A stretch of DNA of 64,000 nucleotides from Agrobacterium salinitolerans (lineage in GTDB: Bacteria; Pseudomonadota; Alphaproteobacteria; Rhizobiales; Rhizobiaceae). The stretch lies in contig NZ_MRDH01000013.1 in NCBI RefSeq assembly GCF_002008225.1, positions 62,001 through 126,000 on the forward strand, read 5' to 3'. The notes beneath the pieces were generated by a model that saw only the letters and a list, made by a program, of their open reading frames with translations, made no database searches and was not told the origin of the DNA. The translations under genes were made by a program, and so were the position numbers. This document shows, one piece after another, positions 38,021 through 48,401 of this stretch (position 1 is its first letter; the number at the start of each line of letters is the position of its first letter).

Positions 38021-38920
38021 TTAGAATTTCGGCGCGGTCAGGCCCAGCGCGCGATGGGCGGCGATGACGGTGTTGGCCATCAGCATGGCGATGGTCATCG
38101 GGCCGACGCCGCCGGGAACAGGCGTGATGGCGGCAGCAACCGCGCTCACCTCGTCATAAGCGACATCGCCCACCAGCTTCGACTTGCCTTCGCCCTTTTC
38201 CGGCGCGGGGATGCGGTTGATGCCGACATCGATGACGGTCGCACCCGATTTTACCCAGTCACCCTTCACCATTGCGGCGCGACCGACCGCCGCGACGAGA
38301 ATATCCGCCGTCTTGCAGATGCCGGCCAGATCCTTGGTGCGGGAATGCGCCATGGTCACCGTGGCATTGGCATTCAGCAGAAGCTGGCCCATGGGCTTGC
38401 CGAACAGGTTGGAGCGGCCGATGACGACGGCGTTGAGGCCGGAAAGGTCGTCGCCGTGAATGCCGCGTACCAGCAGCATGGCACCGGCGGGCGTGCAGGA
38501 GATGAGGCCGGTGGCGAGATCGCCGGTCGCGAGCTTGCCGGCGTTGAGCACGCTCAGACCATCGACATCCTTTTCGGGTAGGATCGACTGGATGATCTCG
38601 TCAGAATTGAAGTGTTTCGGCAGCGGCAGCTGCACCAGAATACCGTGAATGGAGGCATCGGCGTTCAGTTCGCCGACAAGCTTCAGGAGATCAGCTTGCG
38701 TGGTTTCTTCCGGCAGCGTGTGCTGGATGGAGTTGAAACCGCATTGCTTGGCCATCTTGCTCTTGGAGTTCACGTAAGCATGGCTGGCCGGATCATTTCC
38801 GACAATGACAACCGCGAGACCAGGCTTTACGCCCTTTTCCACCTCAAGCGCTTCTGCCGATTTGCGGACCGCCTCCGTTACCGAAGCCGCCTTCGCCTTC
38901 CCGTCAATCACAACTGCCAT
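38021..38920 (-). CDS. folD: Bifunctional methylenetetrahydrofolate dehydrogenase / cyclohydrolase FolD
   Basis: The 299-residue cytoplasmic enzyme interconverts methylene-, methenyl- and formyl-tetrahydrofolate. The motifs [14 protein letters not shown] (catalytic Tyr and Lys), [27 protein letters not shown] (NADP binding) and [14 protein letters not shown] are present. ATG 38920 follows AGGAGCAGGA. It is convergent with aglR. Confidence 0.96.
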   Translation of the reverse strand: MAVVIDGKAKAASVTEAVRKSAEALEVEKGVKPGLAVVIVGNDPASHAYVNSKSKMAKQCGFNSIQHTLPEETTQADLLKLVGELNADASIHGILVQLPLPKHFNSDEIIQSILPEKDVDGLSVLNAGKLATGDLATGLISCTPAGAMLLVRGIHGDDLSGLNAVVIGRSNLFGKPMGQLLLNANATVTMAHSRTKDLAGICKTADILVAAVGRAAMVKGDWVKSGATVIDVGINRIPAPEKGEGKSKLVGDVAYDEVSAVAAAITPVPGGVGPMTIAMLMANTVIAAHRALGLTAPKF

Positions 38921-38997
38921 GCGTCCTGCTCCTGCTGGGTTACGTCGGCTCCGTATGGTGCCCCCGCCACAGGAATGCAAGCTAAAATGCGGCGTTT

Positions 38998-40773
38998 TCA
39001 GGCTGTTTTGCGGTAGTCTTCGCGGCGATCGGCGTAATCGGTAAGACACTCCCTCAGGAACGCCAGTTCGCGTCGCAATTCCATCAGTTCCTCTGCTTCG
39101 GCCTGGGCATGATCGACGTGCCCGGCAAGGGCGTCAGCCAGAAGCGGCGGAAGTCCGTAAGGGGCCGGATCAGCACTCCTGACCGTGCGGTTGCCCATCA
39201 GCACCTGCCGCACGCGCTCGTCCAGCGGCATGTCGTCGTCGTCATTGACGGCCTCGCCGTAATAGTCGGCAAAGCCGTCTTCCTCCGGCTCGATTTTGTC
39301 CCCTGCGGCAAGATTCTGCAGATCCTCGAACACAGCCGGTTCGATCGGTTCGAATTCGGAAATCTGCAGAGACTCAATCGACGGCTCGACGGAGGATGGA
39401 TGTTCCGCGCCCTCTTCGATGAGCAATGCACCCTCCTCTTCCTCGTCGTGACGACGATAGCTCAGGAGATAGAGACTGCCCAGCAGGCCGATCAATGCAC
39501 CGCCGCCCGCCAACATGGCGGCCTGCGGCAGGTCGCGGGTCAACTCGCCCGGTGCGGCCTTCTTGGTCAAACGGGTTTCGAGCGCGGGCGTGGCGGATGC
39601 GGAGAGGTCGCGGCGTTCGCTTGCCTCCAGATAGGCATTTCGCGCCGTGTCCAGTTCCCCCTGCAATCTGGAAAACTCGCCGGGGGCGACACCCAGCTCA
39701 TTAAGACGGTCGAGATACTTCTTTTGCTCGCCATTGGCGGCCGCGATCTCCTGAGAGATGCGCTTTTCATCCGCCCGCAGGCCTTCCAGCAATTGCCGCA
39801 AGGCGGGGGCGGCAAGCGCCTGTACGGCATCCACCGCATTCTGGGCGGCGATGCGGCGGGGATGTTTCGGGCCGTAATCGACCGAAACCGCAGCAAGCGC
39901 CATGCTGGCGGTCGAATACTTCTGCCTGACATCCTCAAGTACCGAAAAACCCGTACCGCCCGGCAAAGGCTTCGCAAATACATCATTCGGCTTCAGGGCC
40001 GAAGCCGCTGTCAGATCGGCCTGGATGGACAGTTGCTGCCGGGTGCTACGCGCCAAACTGTCGTTTACGTCGCGCAGCTGCTGCTCAAGTTGCTGCGCCT
40101 CGGCCATCACCGCGTCACCGTGGCGCATCTGGAAACCGTTCAGCGCCGCTTCCGCCTCATCGAGCCTTGCCCGCGCCCTTTCCGTCTCGCGCATGGCGGG
40201 CGTCATAGTGCCGGCCTTGCCATCCGCGATGACGCGCATCGAAAGATGATCGGTCAGTCGCATGGCGGCGTCCGGCGTCGCGGCCTTGCCGGTCACGATC
40301 AGCGTGTTTTCATCCGGGGTCAGTTCCAGCCGGATCGCTTCGCCCACCGCACCGTTCAGCGCCTCCCGCTCGGATAACGGGCGCGCATCCGCGCCGGTCA
40401 GAAGGTCGAAAAGCAGGCCAAGCTCGCCCTGATTGCGAACGCCGACCATATCGGCCAACTTCAGCTTAAGATCGGCGGTTATACGGTCGAGCCCGGAGGG
40501 TGAAAGCAGCGTACGACGCGCCATCGCCAGAAAGCGGACGGCATCCGGGGCATCGTAAGCGGTCTGGATAACCTCGATCCGGGCTTGCGAAACATAACCG
40601 CGAAAGCCCGAATCGACGAGCAGAAGCGGAAGGGCAGCACCGACAACGGCGGCGGCGGCGATGCAACCGGACGTCATGAGCCGACGGCAATGTCTGCGCC
40701 ATTGCGATACGGGCGTAGCGACATCATCCTCGTCAAGGCGGATCGCCATCATGTCCGGATTGTCATCAACCAT
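38998..40773 (-). CDS. Wzz/GumC-like polysaccharide chain-length protein
   Basis: The ~591-residue membrane protein has hydrophobic segments near residue 40 ([16 protein letters not shown]) and near 425 ([21 protein letters not shown]) flanking a long coiled-coil periplasmic region. This is the layout of PCP-2/GumC exporters. No Walker motif is present, so it lacks the fused kinase of Wzc. An acidic cytoplasmic tail follows. The start is uncertain: ATG 40773 or GTG 40809. It is downstream of a WecG/TagA-type glycosyltransferase. Confidence 0.75.
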   Translation of the reverse strand: MVDDNPDMMAIRLDEDDVATPVSQWRRHCRRLMTSGCIAAAAVVGAALPLLLVDSGFRGYVSQARIEVIQTAYDAPDAVRFLAMARRTLLSPSGLDRITADLKLKLADMVGVRNQGELGLLFDLLTGADARPLSEREALNGAVGEAIRLELTPDENTLIVTGKAATPDAAMRLTDHLSMRVIADGKAGTMTPAMRETERARARLDEAEAALNGFQMRHGDAVMAEAQQLEQQLRDVNDSLARSTRQQLSIQADLTAASALKPNDVFAKPLPGGTGFSVLEDVRQKYSTASMALAAVSVDYGPKHPRRIAAQNAVDAVQALAAPALRQLLEGLRADEKRISQEIAAANGEQKKYLDRLNELGVAPGEFSRLQGELDTARNAYLEASERRDLSASATPALETRLTKKAAPGELTRDLPQAAMLAGGGALIGLLGSLYLLSYRRHDEEEEGALLIEEGAEHPSSVEPSIESLQISEFEPIEPAVFEDLQNLAAGDKIEPEEDGFADYYGEAVNDDDDMPLDERVRQVLMGNRTVRSADPAPYGLPPLLADALAGHVDHAQAEAEELMELRRELAFLRECLTDYADRREDYRKTA

Positions 40774-40818
40774 CTGAAGCCGTCTGCCGCCCTCGGCGCC
40801 GCCCGCCACGGGCGACTG

Positions 40819-40865
40819 TTAAAACCTTACGAGAGGTTAAAGGATCGTGGCAAACAAATGGTTAA
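40819..40865. promoter_or_regulatory. Cluster of TTAA half-sites upstream of the Wzz-like gene
   Basis: TTAA occurs at 40819, 40837 and 40862. The last lies in ATGGTTAA (40858-40865), the reverse complement of the CtrA half-site TTAACCAT. The 18- and 25-base spacing is not the N7 consensus, so this is weak. Confidence 0.3.
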
Positions 40866-40887
40866 CGCAGCGCCTGCAAGAACGGCC

Positions 40888-41562
40888 TCAGCTCTTGCCG
40901 AGCGCGATGTGCCAGGGTTCGGCGCAAAGGCTGTAGAGCCAGCTCATGTGAAGCTTGCGGAAAATTTCCGGCATGCCGGCCACTTCCGAAGACAGGACCT
41001 TGAACAGTTGCCCAACCGCAATCGTGACCCGCGCATTCTCGCTGCTGACGGTGCGGTGCAGCCATGTTTCCTGGTTTTCCTTCAACATTCCCGCGAGCAG
41101 AACATCCACCTTAACAGCCGAAGCATCGCGGTTCAGCATGACGAAATCGTGCCAGGGCGCATGCGCCCGCAACCTGGCGAGAACCTCGCCGATCTGCGCC
41201 GAATCATCTCCCGCCACACCGATACGCTTCGGCACGGCCATATAGGTCAGAAGCGCCATGGTGAAGGCGACGCCGTCGATGGGTGCAGACAAAGGCTCGC
41301 CATTCTCGTTGCGCGCAGCGGCCCTCATTGCCTTTCCCTGCGGCAAGAGCAGACAGCTCTCAAGAATCTGCCGGTAGGCGTTGTCCTTAAGCGAAAGCTT
41401 CACCTTTTCGATGGTGAGAAAGGACAGCATCGTATGCCCCTCACAGGCAGACGCCCTGCCGCTGATCAATTCCAGCGCCCCATTCCAATCGAGATCACAG
41501 ACGCGCAGTCCGTGGATATTCCGTTGCGATCCCGACCGCGCGAGACCTGACGCGAAACTCAT
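40888..41562 (-). CDS. WecG/TagA/CpsF-family (GT26) glycosyltransferase
   Basis: The 224-residue protein lacks membrane spans. The motif order LSFLTIEKVKLSLKDNAYRQILESCLLLPQGKAM, then PIDGVAFTMALL, RIGVAGDD and VAVGQLFKVLSSEVAGMPEIFRKLHMSWLYSL (with I for V in part), matches a divergent GT26 fold. Family members transfer a sugar to a lipid-linked precursor in surface polysaccharide assembly. It sits just upstream of the Wzz-like gene. The start ATG 41562 is provisional; an ORF extends to 41607. Confidence 0.68.
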   Translation of the reverse strand: MSFASGLARSGSQRNIHGLRVCDLDWNGALELISGRASACEGHTMLSFLTIEKVKLSLKDNAYRQILESCLLLPQGKAMRAAARNENGEPLSAPIDGVAFTMALLTYMAVPKRIGVAGDDSAQIGEVLARLRAHAPWHDFVMLNRDASAVKVDVLLAGMLKENQETWLHRTVSSENARVTIAVGQLFKVLSSEVAGMPEIFRKLHMSWLYSLCAEPWHIALGKS

Positions 41563-41764
41563 TGCCAACCCCCAAATGCCAAAGCCGTCGCCACCGATCC
41601 GACGCATGGCCTGCGGGATGGTGGTTCATGGGTTTGTTATACAGGTACTGGTTGAATTTAGCCTGAAAGCAATCTCTCGAATGCCTGGGGATGCGGCAAG
41701 AGACAATTAACCAGAAGGATGCTCCACATCCCCTATCTGGCCGACGCCCCTCGCCCCCCGGTCG

Positions 41765-42298
41765 TCAGTGGCTTGGCGTCGCTTCTTTGCCGGCTTCGGC
41801 CTTCTCGCCCTCGACGAGCTTGACCGAACGGGGCGTGCCATTGCCGTCCTGCTCGCGGATATCGGCTTTCGACAGATAATCCAGCTGTTCGATCAGCACA
41901 TCCTCGACCACCTCGTCATCGAGCCTTTTGTTCAGCCCCTCGCGGATGCGCTGCTTGAAGGCTTCGGGATCGAAGGTGGAGATATTGGCGATATTGACCA
42001 TGGAAGAACCCGCAAGCAGCGTGAACAGTTCGTCCGTCATCAACTGCGTTGCCGGCAGCTCGATCTTCGCCATCTTGGTCTTGTCGACGCGCAGCGAAAT
42101 ACGGCTGAGGAAATAGCCGTTCACCCCGCCGTCATTGATGACGGGGATGGTGATGCTTTCGCCCTTGACCAGTTGCAGATTGGCCTTTTTTGCCCCCGCC
42201 TCATCCGGTGCGGGCGCCGTCGCCAACTGGACGGAGAAATACACCGCGCCGAGCGTGACGGCGCAAACCCAGACGCCGGTGACAAGAAGCTTCAACAT
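41765..42298 (-). CDS. FliL-like membrane protein of the flagellar cluster
   Basis: The 177-residue protein has one N-terminal membrane span (LLVTGVWVCAVTLGAVYFSV) and a periplasmic domain. YFLSRISLRVDK, LMTDELFTLLAG, DPEAFKQRIREGLNKRLDDEVVEDVLIEQLDYL follow the pattern of FliL (RD..., G.E.LR..., LN..L...V..VLI..F). FliL stabilises the stator at the basal body. The gene is last in the fliR-linked series and abuts the preceding gene. A standard fliL is expected elsewhere, so this may be a paralogue. Confidence 0.6.
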   Translation of the reverse strand: MLKLLVTGVWVCAVTLGAVYFSVQLATAPAPDEAGAKKANLQLVKGESITIPVINDGGVNGYFLSRISLRVDKTKMAKIELPATQLMTDELFTLLAGSSMVNIANISTFDPEAFKQRIREGLNKRLDDEVVEDVLIEQLDYLSKADIREQDGNGTPRSVKLVEGEKAEAGKEATPSH

Positions 42299-42666
42299 CA
42301 GGAGGCTGCGCCGTACATGAACTGTTCCTGCGAATAGGTGCCGTCCGTATCGGCTTCCTGGAGCGCGTTCTTGAGCAAATCCGCAACGGCGCGAACCGCA
42401 TTCAGATGCGCCTCGACGCGGCTGGCATTGGTGGCGAGCTTGGACTTGATGCCCCTGACCTGTTCCATGTAACCGGCGGCGATTTCCTCGCGCGGCGTAT
42501 CGCGAAACAGCATCGTCAGCTCATAGAGGCAACGGCTCTTGTGCGCGTTGGATACCTTGAAGTCGAACTTGGGGTCTTTACCGATATTGTCGTTCTCATT
42601 GTCGATGATCATCTCAAGGCGGCCGAGAACGGATTGGATACGGTGGTCGTTCGACATAAGGTCCAT
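42298..42666 (-). CDS. FlgN-like candidate flagellar export chaperone
   Basis: The 122-residue soluble helical protein contains HRIQSVLGRLEMIIDNEND near the N-terminus, with a heptad-rich C-terminal half ending ADTDGTYSQEQF. Size, helical character and position fit FlgN, the chaperone for hook-filament junction proteins FlgK and FlgL. The sequence is too divergent for certainty. ATG 42666 follows GAGGAGAC. It overlaps the start of the FliL-like gene by one base. Confidence 0.5.
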   Translation of the reverse strand: MDLMSNDHRIQSVLGRLEMIIDNENDNIGKDPKFDFKVSNAHKSRCLYELTMLFRDTPREEIAAGYMEQVRGIKSKLATNASRVEAHLNAVRAVADLLKNALQEADTDGTYSQEQFMYGAAS

Positions 42667-42695
42667 GCTTGTCTCCTCGTTAGGGTTTTTCATTC

Positions 42696-43253
42696 TCAAG
42701 CCTCGTCCGTTTTCTCATTGGAAACGCCGAGGACCTGCCGCTCGAACTCCGCCACCATCCGAATTGCAGCATTGTGGTCTTTTTCATTCATCGATACGTC
42801 GGTAATGCCTTTGCTCTCGGCCTTCCGCAGCGCATCCTTGTAAGCCTGCTCCGCAATGCCGACGCCGCCATTCCTGGAGATCGTGTCAGCAAACTGTTCG
42901 GCCATCATGCTTTTCCAGATCTCGCCGGCATTGCCCTTGCCGTAAACTTCCTCGCTGTCTTTCGGCAGCATGTTGGCCACGAAGGTCTGGAGTACCGAGG
43001 CTTCATATTTGCGGTAGGTTTCCGGGATTTCGGTGCGGGCCGCGCGAATATTGGTGTCGCCGAGGCCAGCCTTCGAGGAAGCGCCATCCAGCATATCGAC
43101 CGCGGCACCGAAACCCTTGCCGGCATCGGCAAGGCTGGTTGCGGCAAAAGCCGCCTTGTTCGCCTTGAGTTTTTCCTGCGCGACCTGAACTTCCTGGGGG
43201 TCCGCAGCGCGAACCACATCCATCACCAGATCGCTTATCACCGATATCGCCAC
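42696..43253 (-). CDS. Rod-binding protein, FlgJ N-terminal-like
   Basis: The 185-residue protein contains YEASVLQTFVANMLPKDSEEVYGKGNAGEIWKSMMAEQFADTISRNGGVGIA (shown in parts elsewhere), the rod-binding domain of FlgJ without the muramidase domain. It likely caps the growing rod in the periplasm. The start GTG 43253 is chosen because GGGAGA lies 8 bases upstream and VAISVISDLV begins there; the ORF is open to 43313. Confidence 0.75.
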   Translation of the reverse strand: MAISVISDLVMDVVRAADPQEVQVAQEKLKANKAAFAATSLADAGKGFGAAVDMLDGASSKAGLGDTNIRAARTEIPETYRKYEASVLQTFVANMLPKDSEEVYGKGNAGEIWKSMMAEQFADTISRNGGVGIAEQAYKDALRKAESKGITDVSMNEKDHNAAIRMVAEFERQVLGVSNEKTDEA

Positions 43254-43367
43254 GTCCAGATCTCCCGAGCTGACGAATGCTCGGCGCAAAAGCCGACGCA
43301 TTCGCTCAATCAAGAAACATCGCCGGAAACGTCCTCAAGAACGCCCGCGATGCAACAATGGGACAGA

Positions 43368-43787
43368 TTATGGATCGCCAACCTTGCTGGAGGCTGGTGT
43401 CTGGGAAACATTCGTAATTTCTAACAAATCATAGATTGCATTATCGTCGGCCTCGCGCTGCTCAAGATCGCGCGCGAGGTGCATCCTGTCCTCCAGCCGG
43501 TCTGCCTTGGTCTTTTCCTTCAGAACTTTGTTTTCCTGAAATTGCTGAACGCCCTCAAGCTGGCGGTCCTGGACGACGAGACGGCCGTAGCGGTCCGAAT
43601 AGTGCCGGGAGAATGTCTGATGCACCGGCTCCATGGAACTCATGGCCTCCAGCACGCTCTCCATGGATTGCGCCACTTCGCTGCGCACGCGGGTGGTATC
43701 GGCCAGCTCCACCTCGGCCATTTTTTCCATGTGCCGCTGAACCGTTACCAGACGTTTGAGTTTTTCCGAGCGTTTGTCCGAAGCCAT
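43368..43787 (-). CDS. FliJ-like coiled-coil flagellar protein
   Basis: The 139-residue highly charged, heptad-rich protein (EKLKRLVTVQRHMEKMAEVELA, VVQDRQLEGVQQFQENK) has the size and coiled-coil character of FliJ, the export ATPase stalk and chaperone-escort protein. It follows fliR by 15 bases behind GGGAGAAG. The identification rests on length, composition and place. Confidence 0.55.
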   Translation of the reverse strand: MASDKRSEKLKRLVTVQRHMEKMAEVELADTTRVRSEVAQSMESVLEAMSSMEPVHQTFSRHYSDRYGRLVVQDRQLEGVQQFQENKVLKEKTKADRLEDRMHLARDLEQREADDNAIYDLLEITNVSQTPASSKVGDP

Positions 43788-43802
43788 AACGTCTTCTCCC
43801 GA

Positions 43803-44558
43803 TCAAAAGCCGATAAAGACGGGGCCGAAACCATCCACGAACTGACGGATAAGGGCTGCGACCGACAGGTACAGCATGAAAATACCCCCCGCGAGAACGA
43901 AGGGCGTCGATATAAAGAAGACCGGAATCTGCGGCGCGAGCTTGTTGATGAGGCCGACCGCGACGTTAAACATCAAGCCATAGATCACGAAGGGGCTGGC
44001 AAGGCGCAGCATGATGGAAAAGGAAGCCCTGAGCGTGTCGGTCAGCGTAATCAGCATTTTCTGGCCGCTGATCAGCGCGCCGACCGGTGTGGCAGTATAG
44101 GAATCCACCAGCGCCTTGAGGACGATATGGTGGAAATCGAATATGAACAGAACCAGCAGGCCGCCGAAAGTGATGAAATTGGATATCTGGTTTTCCTGCA
44201 CGTCTTCAATGACATCGGCGCCACCCGGCGCACTGAGGCCAATGGAAGCGCCGATGACCGCGCCGGTAAACTGGAAGCCGAGCGTGTAGAACCGCGCGAT
44301 CAGGCCATACATCGAACCGATGACGACCTCGGTGAAGATGAGGCCGACGACCGTGCCCTGGCTTGCGCCGGAAACTTTCGGATAGATCGTGTCCCATAGC
44401 ACGGGCAGGAGCGCCATGGACACAGCAACGCACAGAAGCATGCGAATCTGCGGCGAAATGCGCGAGCTTGAAAAGCCCGGCATGGTCATGAAGCATGCGC
44501 CGATACGGCAGATGGCAAGGAACAATGCAATGATTGTCCCCTGCGGGTCGGTTATCAT
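43803..44558 (-). CDS. fliR: Flagellar export apparatus protein FliR
   Basis: The 251-residue inner-membrane protein has about six hydrophobic segments and FliR-type features: an N-terminal [33 protein letters not shown] and a C-terminal [15 protein letters not shown]. It forms the export gate with FliP and FliQ. Its ATG overlaps the flhA stop as ATGA. Confidence 0.93.
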   Translation of the reverse strand: MITDPQGTIIALFLAICRIGACFMTMPGFSSSRISPQIRMLLCVAVSMALLPVLWDTIYPKVSGASQGTVVGLIFTEVVIGSMYGLIARFYTLGFQFTGAVIGASIGLSAPGGADVIEDVQENQISNFITFGGLLVLFIFDFHHIVLKALVDSYTATPVGALISGQKMLITLTDTLRASFSIMLRLASPFVIYGLMFNVAVGLINKLAPQIPVFFISTPFVLAGGIFMLYLSVAALIRQFVDGFGPVFIGF

Positions 44559-46642
44559 GAAATGGCGCCCAGAATCTTGATCTCGAGACCCTTGGCCAGT
44601 TCCACATGCGAAAGAACCGGCAGGGTCGCAAAGAGTCGCTCGATAATCATGCGCACATAGGACCGCGTTTCCGGCGAGGTTACAAGGACAAAGGGCAGGC
44701 CGCGATCCATGAATTCACGGATAACTTTCGACGCCTGCTCGGAAAACTCCTCGAGATGGCGGGGATCGATATCGAATTCGACAATTTCGCCCTTCTGGTC
44801 GCGCTTGAGCGCCTGATGGAAGACCATGTCCCATTTGTTGCCGAGGCGCAGGACGCGCAGCACGCCATTGTCGGCCAGATCGCCGCAGAGCTGCTGCGAC
44901 ATGCGCACCCGAACATGTTCGACGATCTGTTCCGTCTTGCGCACATGCGGCGCGAGTTCTGCAACCGCTTCGAGAATGAGATGCAGGTTGCGGATCGACA
45001 CGCGTTCGGCGAGCAGCAGCTTCAGAACCGCCTGCAGGCCGGAATAGGACATGTGTGACGAGCAGATCTCGTCGGCCAGCTTTTTGTATTCGGGGTCGAG
45101 CCTGTCGATGAGGATTTTGACATCCTTGTAAGACAGAAGCTGCGGCAGGTTGTTGCGGATGACCTCGCTCAGATGGGTCAGCACCACGGAGACGTTATCG
45201 ATCGGATGGAAGCCTTCGCGCTTGAGATCTTCGGTGAAGGTTTCGAGGATCGAGACCGCAGGCATGCCGAAAGCGGGTTCGCGGATTTCGTCGCCGGGAA
45301 TGCTCGGCTTGCGCCCTGCCCCAGTCACCACGAGGACATCCCCCACACGCAGGTTGCTGGAGGCGATCGTCGTGCCATGGACGCGGATCTGGTAAGCTTT
45401 TTCCTGGATCATGATGTCGTCGGAGACCTTGATCTCCGGCACGACGAAACCATACTGGCTCGCGAATTTCTTGCGCATCTTGCCGACACGGAAAGCCAGT
45501 TCCTGATGCGCGCCAAGAAGGCGGGTGGAAACCTGCTTGCCAAGCGCGAGCTCGATCTCGGCGGTCTTCAGTACCTGCTTGACGGAATCCTTCTCCGCCT
45601 CGGTGTTCTGGAGAACCTTGTTCTCCTCTTCCTGCCGACGAAGGGCGCTTTCGGCTTCGGCCTGGCGTGGAATATACCAGCTGCCAAAAGCCATGATGCC
45701 GCCAAGGAAGATGAAGGGCAGGAACGGCAGGCCTGGAATGATGGCCAGCAGGCCCATCAGCATGGCTGAAACCATCAACGCACGCGGATAGCCGCTCAGC
45801 TGATTGATAACGGCCTGGTCCGTCGAGCCGGCGGTGCCGCCGCGCGAGACCAGAAGGCCGGCGGCGAGCGATACGATCAGGGCCGGAATCTGCGAGACAA
45901 TACCGTCGCCGACCGAAAGTTTGACGAAGACGTCGGCCGCTTCGCCGATGGGCATGCCGTGGCGGAAATAACCGATGATGATACCGCCGAAGATATTGAT
46001 CGCGGTGACGATGAGGCCGGCGATGGCGTCGCCACGAACGAACTTGGAGGCGCCGTCCATCGAGCCGAAGAAGGAGCTTTCTTCTTCCAGTTCGCGGCGG
46101 CGGCGCTGGGCTTCCTTTTCATCGATGATGCCGGCGGAGAGATCCGCGTCGATCGACATCTGCTTGCCGGGGATGGCGTCGAGGGTGAAGCGCGCGCCGA
46201 CTTCCGCGATACGCGTCGCACCCTTGGTAATGACGATGAAGTTGACCGTGATCAGGATCATGAAAACGATCAGACCGATCACGAAATCGCCGGACATGAC
46301 GAGACTGGAGAAACCCGCAATGACGCCGCCGGCCGCCGTCGGCCCCTCGCTGCCGTGCGAGAGAATGACGCGCGTTGTCGCGATGTTCAGCGACAGGCGA
46401 ATCATGGTCGCTATCAGCAGCACGGTCGGGAAAGACGAGAAGTCCAGGGGCCGCTGGATCCAGAGCGCCACCATGAGGATAAGGACCGAGAGCGCGATCG
46501 AAAAGGCAAGGCCAATATCGACCAGCATGACCGGAATGGGCAGGAAGAGGACGCAGAGGATCGCCACAATGCCGAGGGCGAAGCCGATATCACGCGCGCT
46601 CGGACTGACCTTCGGTAAGGAAATGACTGGTGGTTGCGCCAT
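44555..46642 (-). CDS. flhA: Flagellar export gate protein FlhA
   Basis: The 695-residue protein has about eight N-terminal membrane segments with conserved cytoplasmic loop [26 protein letters not shown]. The large C-terminal cytoplasmic domain (from ~330) docks chaperone-substrate complexes. ATG 46642 follows AGGA; longer in-frame starts are unconserved. It overlaps fliR by 4 bases. Confidence 0.95.
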   Translation of the reverse strand: MAQPPVISLPKVSPSARDIGFALGIVAILCVLFLPIPVMLVDIGLAFSIALSVLILMVALWIQRPLDFSSFPTVLLIATMIRLSLNIATTRVILSHGSEGPTAAGGVIAGFSSLVMSGDFVIGLIVFMILITVNFIVITKGATRIAEVGARFTLDAIPGKQMSIDADLSAGIIDEKEAQRRRRELEEESSFFGSMDGASKFVRGDAIAGLIVTAINIFGGIIIGYFRHGMPIGEAADVFVKLSVGDGIVSQIPALIVSLAAGLLVSRGGTAGSTDQAVINQLSGYPRALMVSAMLMGLLAIIPGLPFLPFIFLGGIMAFGSWYIPRQAEAESALRRQEEENKVLQNTEAEKDSVKQVLKTAEIELALGKQVSTRLLGAHQELAFRVGKMRKKFASQYGFVVPEIKVSDDIMIQEKAYQIRVHGTTIASSNLRVGDVLVVTGAGRKPSIPGDEIREPAFGMPAVSILETFTEDLKREGFHPIDNVSVVLTHLSEVIRNNLPQLLSYKDVKILIDRLDPEYKKLADEICSSHMSYSGLQAVLKLLLAERVSIRNLHLILEAVAELAPHVRKTEQIVEHVRVRMSQQLCGDLADNGVLRVLRLGNKWDMVFHQALKRDQKGEIVEFDIDPRHLEEFSEQASKVIREFMDRGLPFVLVTSPETRSYVRMIIERLFATLPVLSHVELAKGLEIKILGAIS

Positions 46643-46800
46643 GATTTCGTCCTGTCTCTTCATGAGAAGGGCGACGGAAAAGCCGCCGCACGGTTCCGAA
46701 GCACCGGTTTTCGAAAAGCGCACACAATCCGGACCGATGCTTCGCGCCTATCCCTAGCCGCTGAAGCTTGCGCGAGGGTGGCATCGGGATCGAACGGAGG

Positions 46801-47067
46801 TCAGAAGCCGGACTGGATGCGGGAAAAGACGAGATTGGAAAAGAGCGATATCTGCGCGCCCACAAAGGGGGCGGCGACGCCGAGAACGATCATGATCGTT
46901 ACGATTTTGGGAACGAAGGTCAGCGTCATTTCCTGAACCTGGGTCAGGGCCTGAATAAAGGCGATGACGACACCGACGATCATGGCGGCGAGAACCGCCG
47001 GACCGGCCGCGACGAGAACGGTCCAGACTGCCGCCTGCATGATATCAAGCGCATCGGCCTCGTTCAT
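46801..47067 (-). CDS. fliQ: Flagellar export apparatus protein FliQ
   Basis: The 88-residue protein has two membrane segments (AVWTVLVAAGPAVLAAMIVGVVIAF and IVTIMIVLGVAAPFVGAQI) joined by IQALTQVQEMTLTFVPK, the FliQ signature. It is part of the FliPQR export core. The 158-base gap to flhA shows no clear signal. Confidence 0.93.
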   Translation of the reverse strand: MNEADALDIMQAAVWTVLVAAGPAVLAAMIVGVVIAFIQALTQVQEMTLTFVPKIVTIMIVLGVAAPFVGAQISLFSNLVFSRIQSGF

Positions 47068-47115
47068 CGTCGCATCCTTGTTTCATAAAGGCGGCGTCAT
47101 ACCGCCTCTTCAATG

Positions 47116-47586
47116 TCAGGAACCAGTCGCGCTATCCGAATCGGTTCCGCTATCAGATGTACTCGTAATCGGGCCATTGGAGAAGGTCACGCCAGCCTGC
47201 AGCAGCACCTTGTCACCAGCTTCGGTGATGGCCACAACACCGTCCGAATAGACCTCGACTTCCTTCACCACGCCGGTGACGGTGTCGTCGGCGCTCTTGA
47301 CCGTCTTGCCAACCAGATCGGAGGCGCGCGTCAGGGCTTCCGCCTGCAGCATGCTCTTCAGATGGGTGTTGGTCTTGATCGTCTGCTCGACCTGCGAGAA
47401 GCTTGCCAGCTGCGACATCTGCTCGCCGGCGTCCATCGGGCTGGTCGGATCCTGGTTCTTCATCTGCGCGATGAGGAGCTTCAGGAAGCTGTCATAGTTC
47501 AGCGAAGCCGCGTTCTTGTCGCTGCTGCTGGCGCCGGCATTCGCCCAGGGGTTTGCCGCTGCCGAATTGACTGCATCTACCGCCAT
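47116..47586 (-). CDS. flgD: Flagellar hook assembly protein FlgD
   Basis: The 156-residue hook-cap protein carries [45 protein letters not shown], the conserved FlgD N-terminal core (given here as two motifs, [13 protein letters not shown] and [10 protein letters not shown]). The C-terminal Fn3/tudor part is shorter than in E. coli FlgD. It overlaps the flbT end by 10 bases. Confidence 0.93.
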   Translation of the reverse strand: MAVDAVNSAAANPWANAGASSSDKNAASLNYDSFLKLLIAQMKNQDPTSPMDAGEQMSQLASFSQVEQTIKTNTHLKSMLQAEALTRASDLVGKTVKSADDTVTGVVKEVEVYSDGVVAITEAGDKVLLQAGVTFSNGPITSTSDSGTDSDSATGS

Positions 47587-48026
47587 GGTGCGATCTCCTT
47601 GCGAATCTGTTCGATCGTTGCGGGGGTCATTTCCTGATTGTTGAGGATTTTCTCCTCGATCGGGTAGAGACCGCGAATGGCTTTCAGCGCTTCGAAAGCC
47701 TTGCCGGATGCGACAAGCCCGTCGATCCGCTTCAGTTCCGCCAGAACCTCGTCGTGCTGGAAGCAGTTCAAGAGCATGCTGACCGACTTGCGGAACATGT
47801 TGGTGGACTGCTCGCGCCCTTCCGGGTTGATGAGGATCATCTGCGCGATGAAATACAGCTGTCTGAGCGGCGTCGTCGCCTGATCGGGCTGCAGAACGTG
47901 GTTTTCGAGCAGGAACGTGACATCGTTCAGGAATTCGAGCGCTACCTTGCGATCCACACGCAGAACTGCGCCGTTGATGAAGATCTTTTCGCCCGATTTC
48001 AGCGAAATCCGAAGTGTACTTTTCAT
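47577..48026 (-). CDS. flbT: Flagellin synthesis repressor FlbT
   Basis: The 149-residue post-transcriptional regulator begins [35 protein letters not shown]. In Caulobacter FlbT binds flagellin mRNA leaders and destabilises them. In Brucella and rhizobia its effect can be positive, so the direction here is open. It is coupled to flaF by an ATGA overlap. Confidence 0.92.
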   Translation of the reverse strand: MKSTLRISLKSGEKIFINGAVLRVDRKVALEFLNDVTFLLENHVLQPDQATTPLRQLYFIAQMILINPEGREQSTNMFRKSVSMLLNCFQHDEVLAELKRIDGLVASGKAFEALKAIRGLYPIEEKILNNQEMTPATIEQIRKEIAPWR

Positions 48027-48367
48027 TTCAGTCCATCCCTGATGATGGTTGTCACGTCAATTATGCCCTGGAAATTCGTCGACTGACGTTTCCGGATCAG
48101 TTCGCACTCTTTCAAAATCCAGATCGCGATGGAGATCAGATTGGCTCTGAGCTCGATGGCAAGCTGGTTGTCCGGCTGTTTGAGATCTTCAATGAAGCGT
48201 ATCCAGACACGGCGAGTGTAAAAAAGTGCCTCAATCGTCGGCCGCTGCGAGGAGGAGTCCCTCGCCTCCACCAGAAGTTCGATCGATTTGGTCAACGCCT
48301 GCCGCTCGCGATCTTTCGCGTTGGCGACACCATCCTCCATGATTTCGGCGTAGGAAAACTGGTACAT
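48023..48367 (-). CDS. flaF: Flagellar biosynthesis regulator FlaF
   Basis: The 114-residue protein ([23 protein letters not shown], then [21 protein letters not shown]) matches FlaF. This partner of FlbT affects flagellin synthesis and secretion in alphaproteobacteria. It lies 34 bases after flgL and overlaps flbT. Confidence 0.92.
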   Translation of the reverse strand: MYQFSYAEIMEDGVANAKDRERQALTKSIELLVEARDSSSQRPTIEALFYTRRVWIRFIEDLKQPDNQLAIELRANLISIAIWILKECELIRKRQSTNFQGIIDVTTIIRDGLK

Positions 48368-48401
48368 TCATGTATCCTTTATCTGCCGCCACCCCTGATC
48401 A

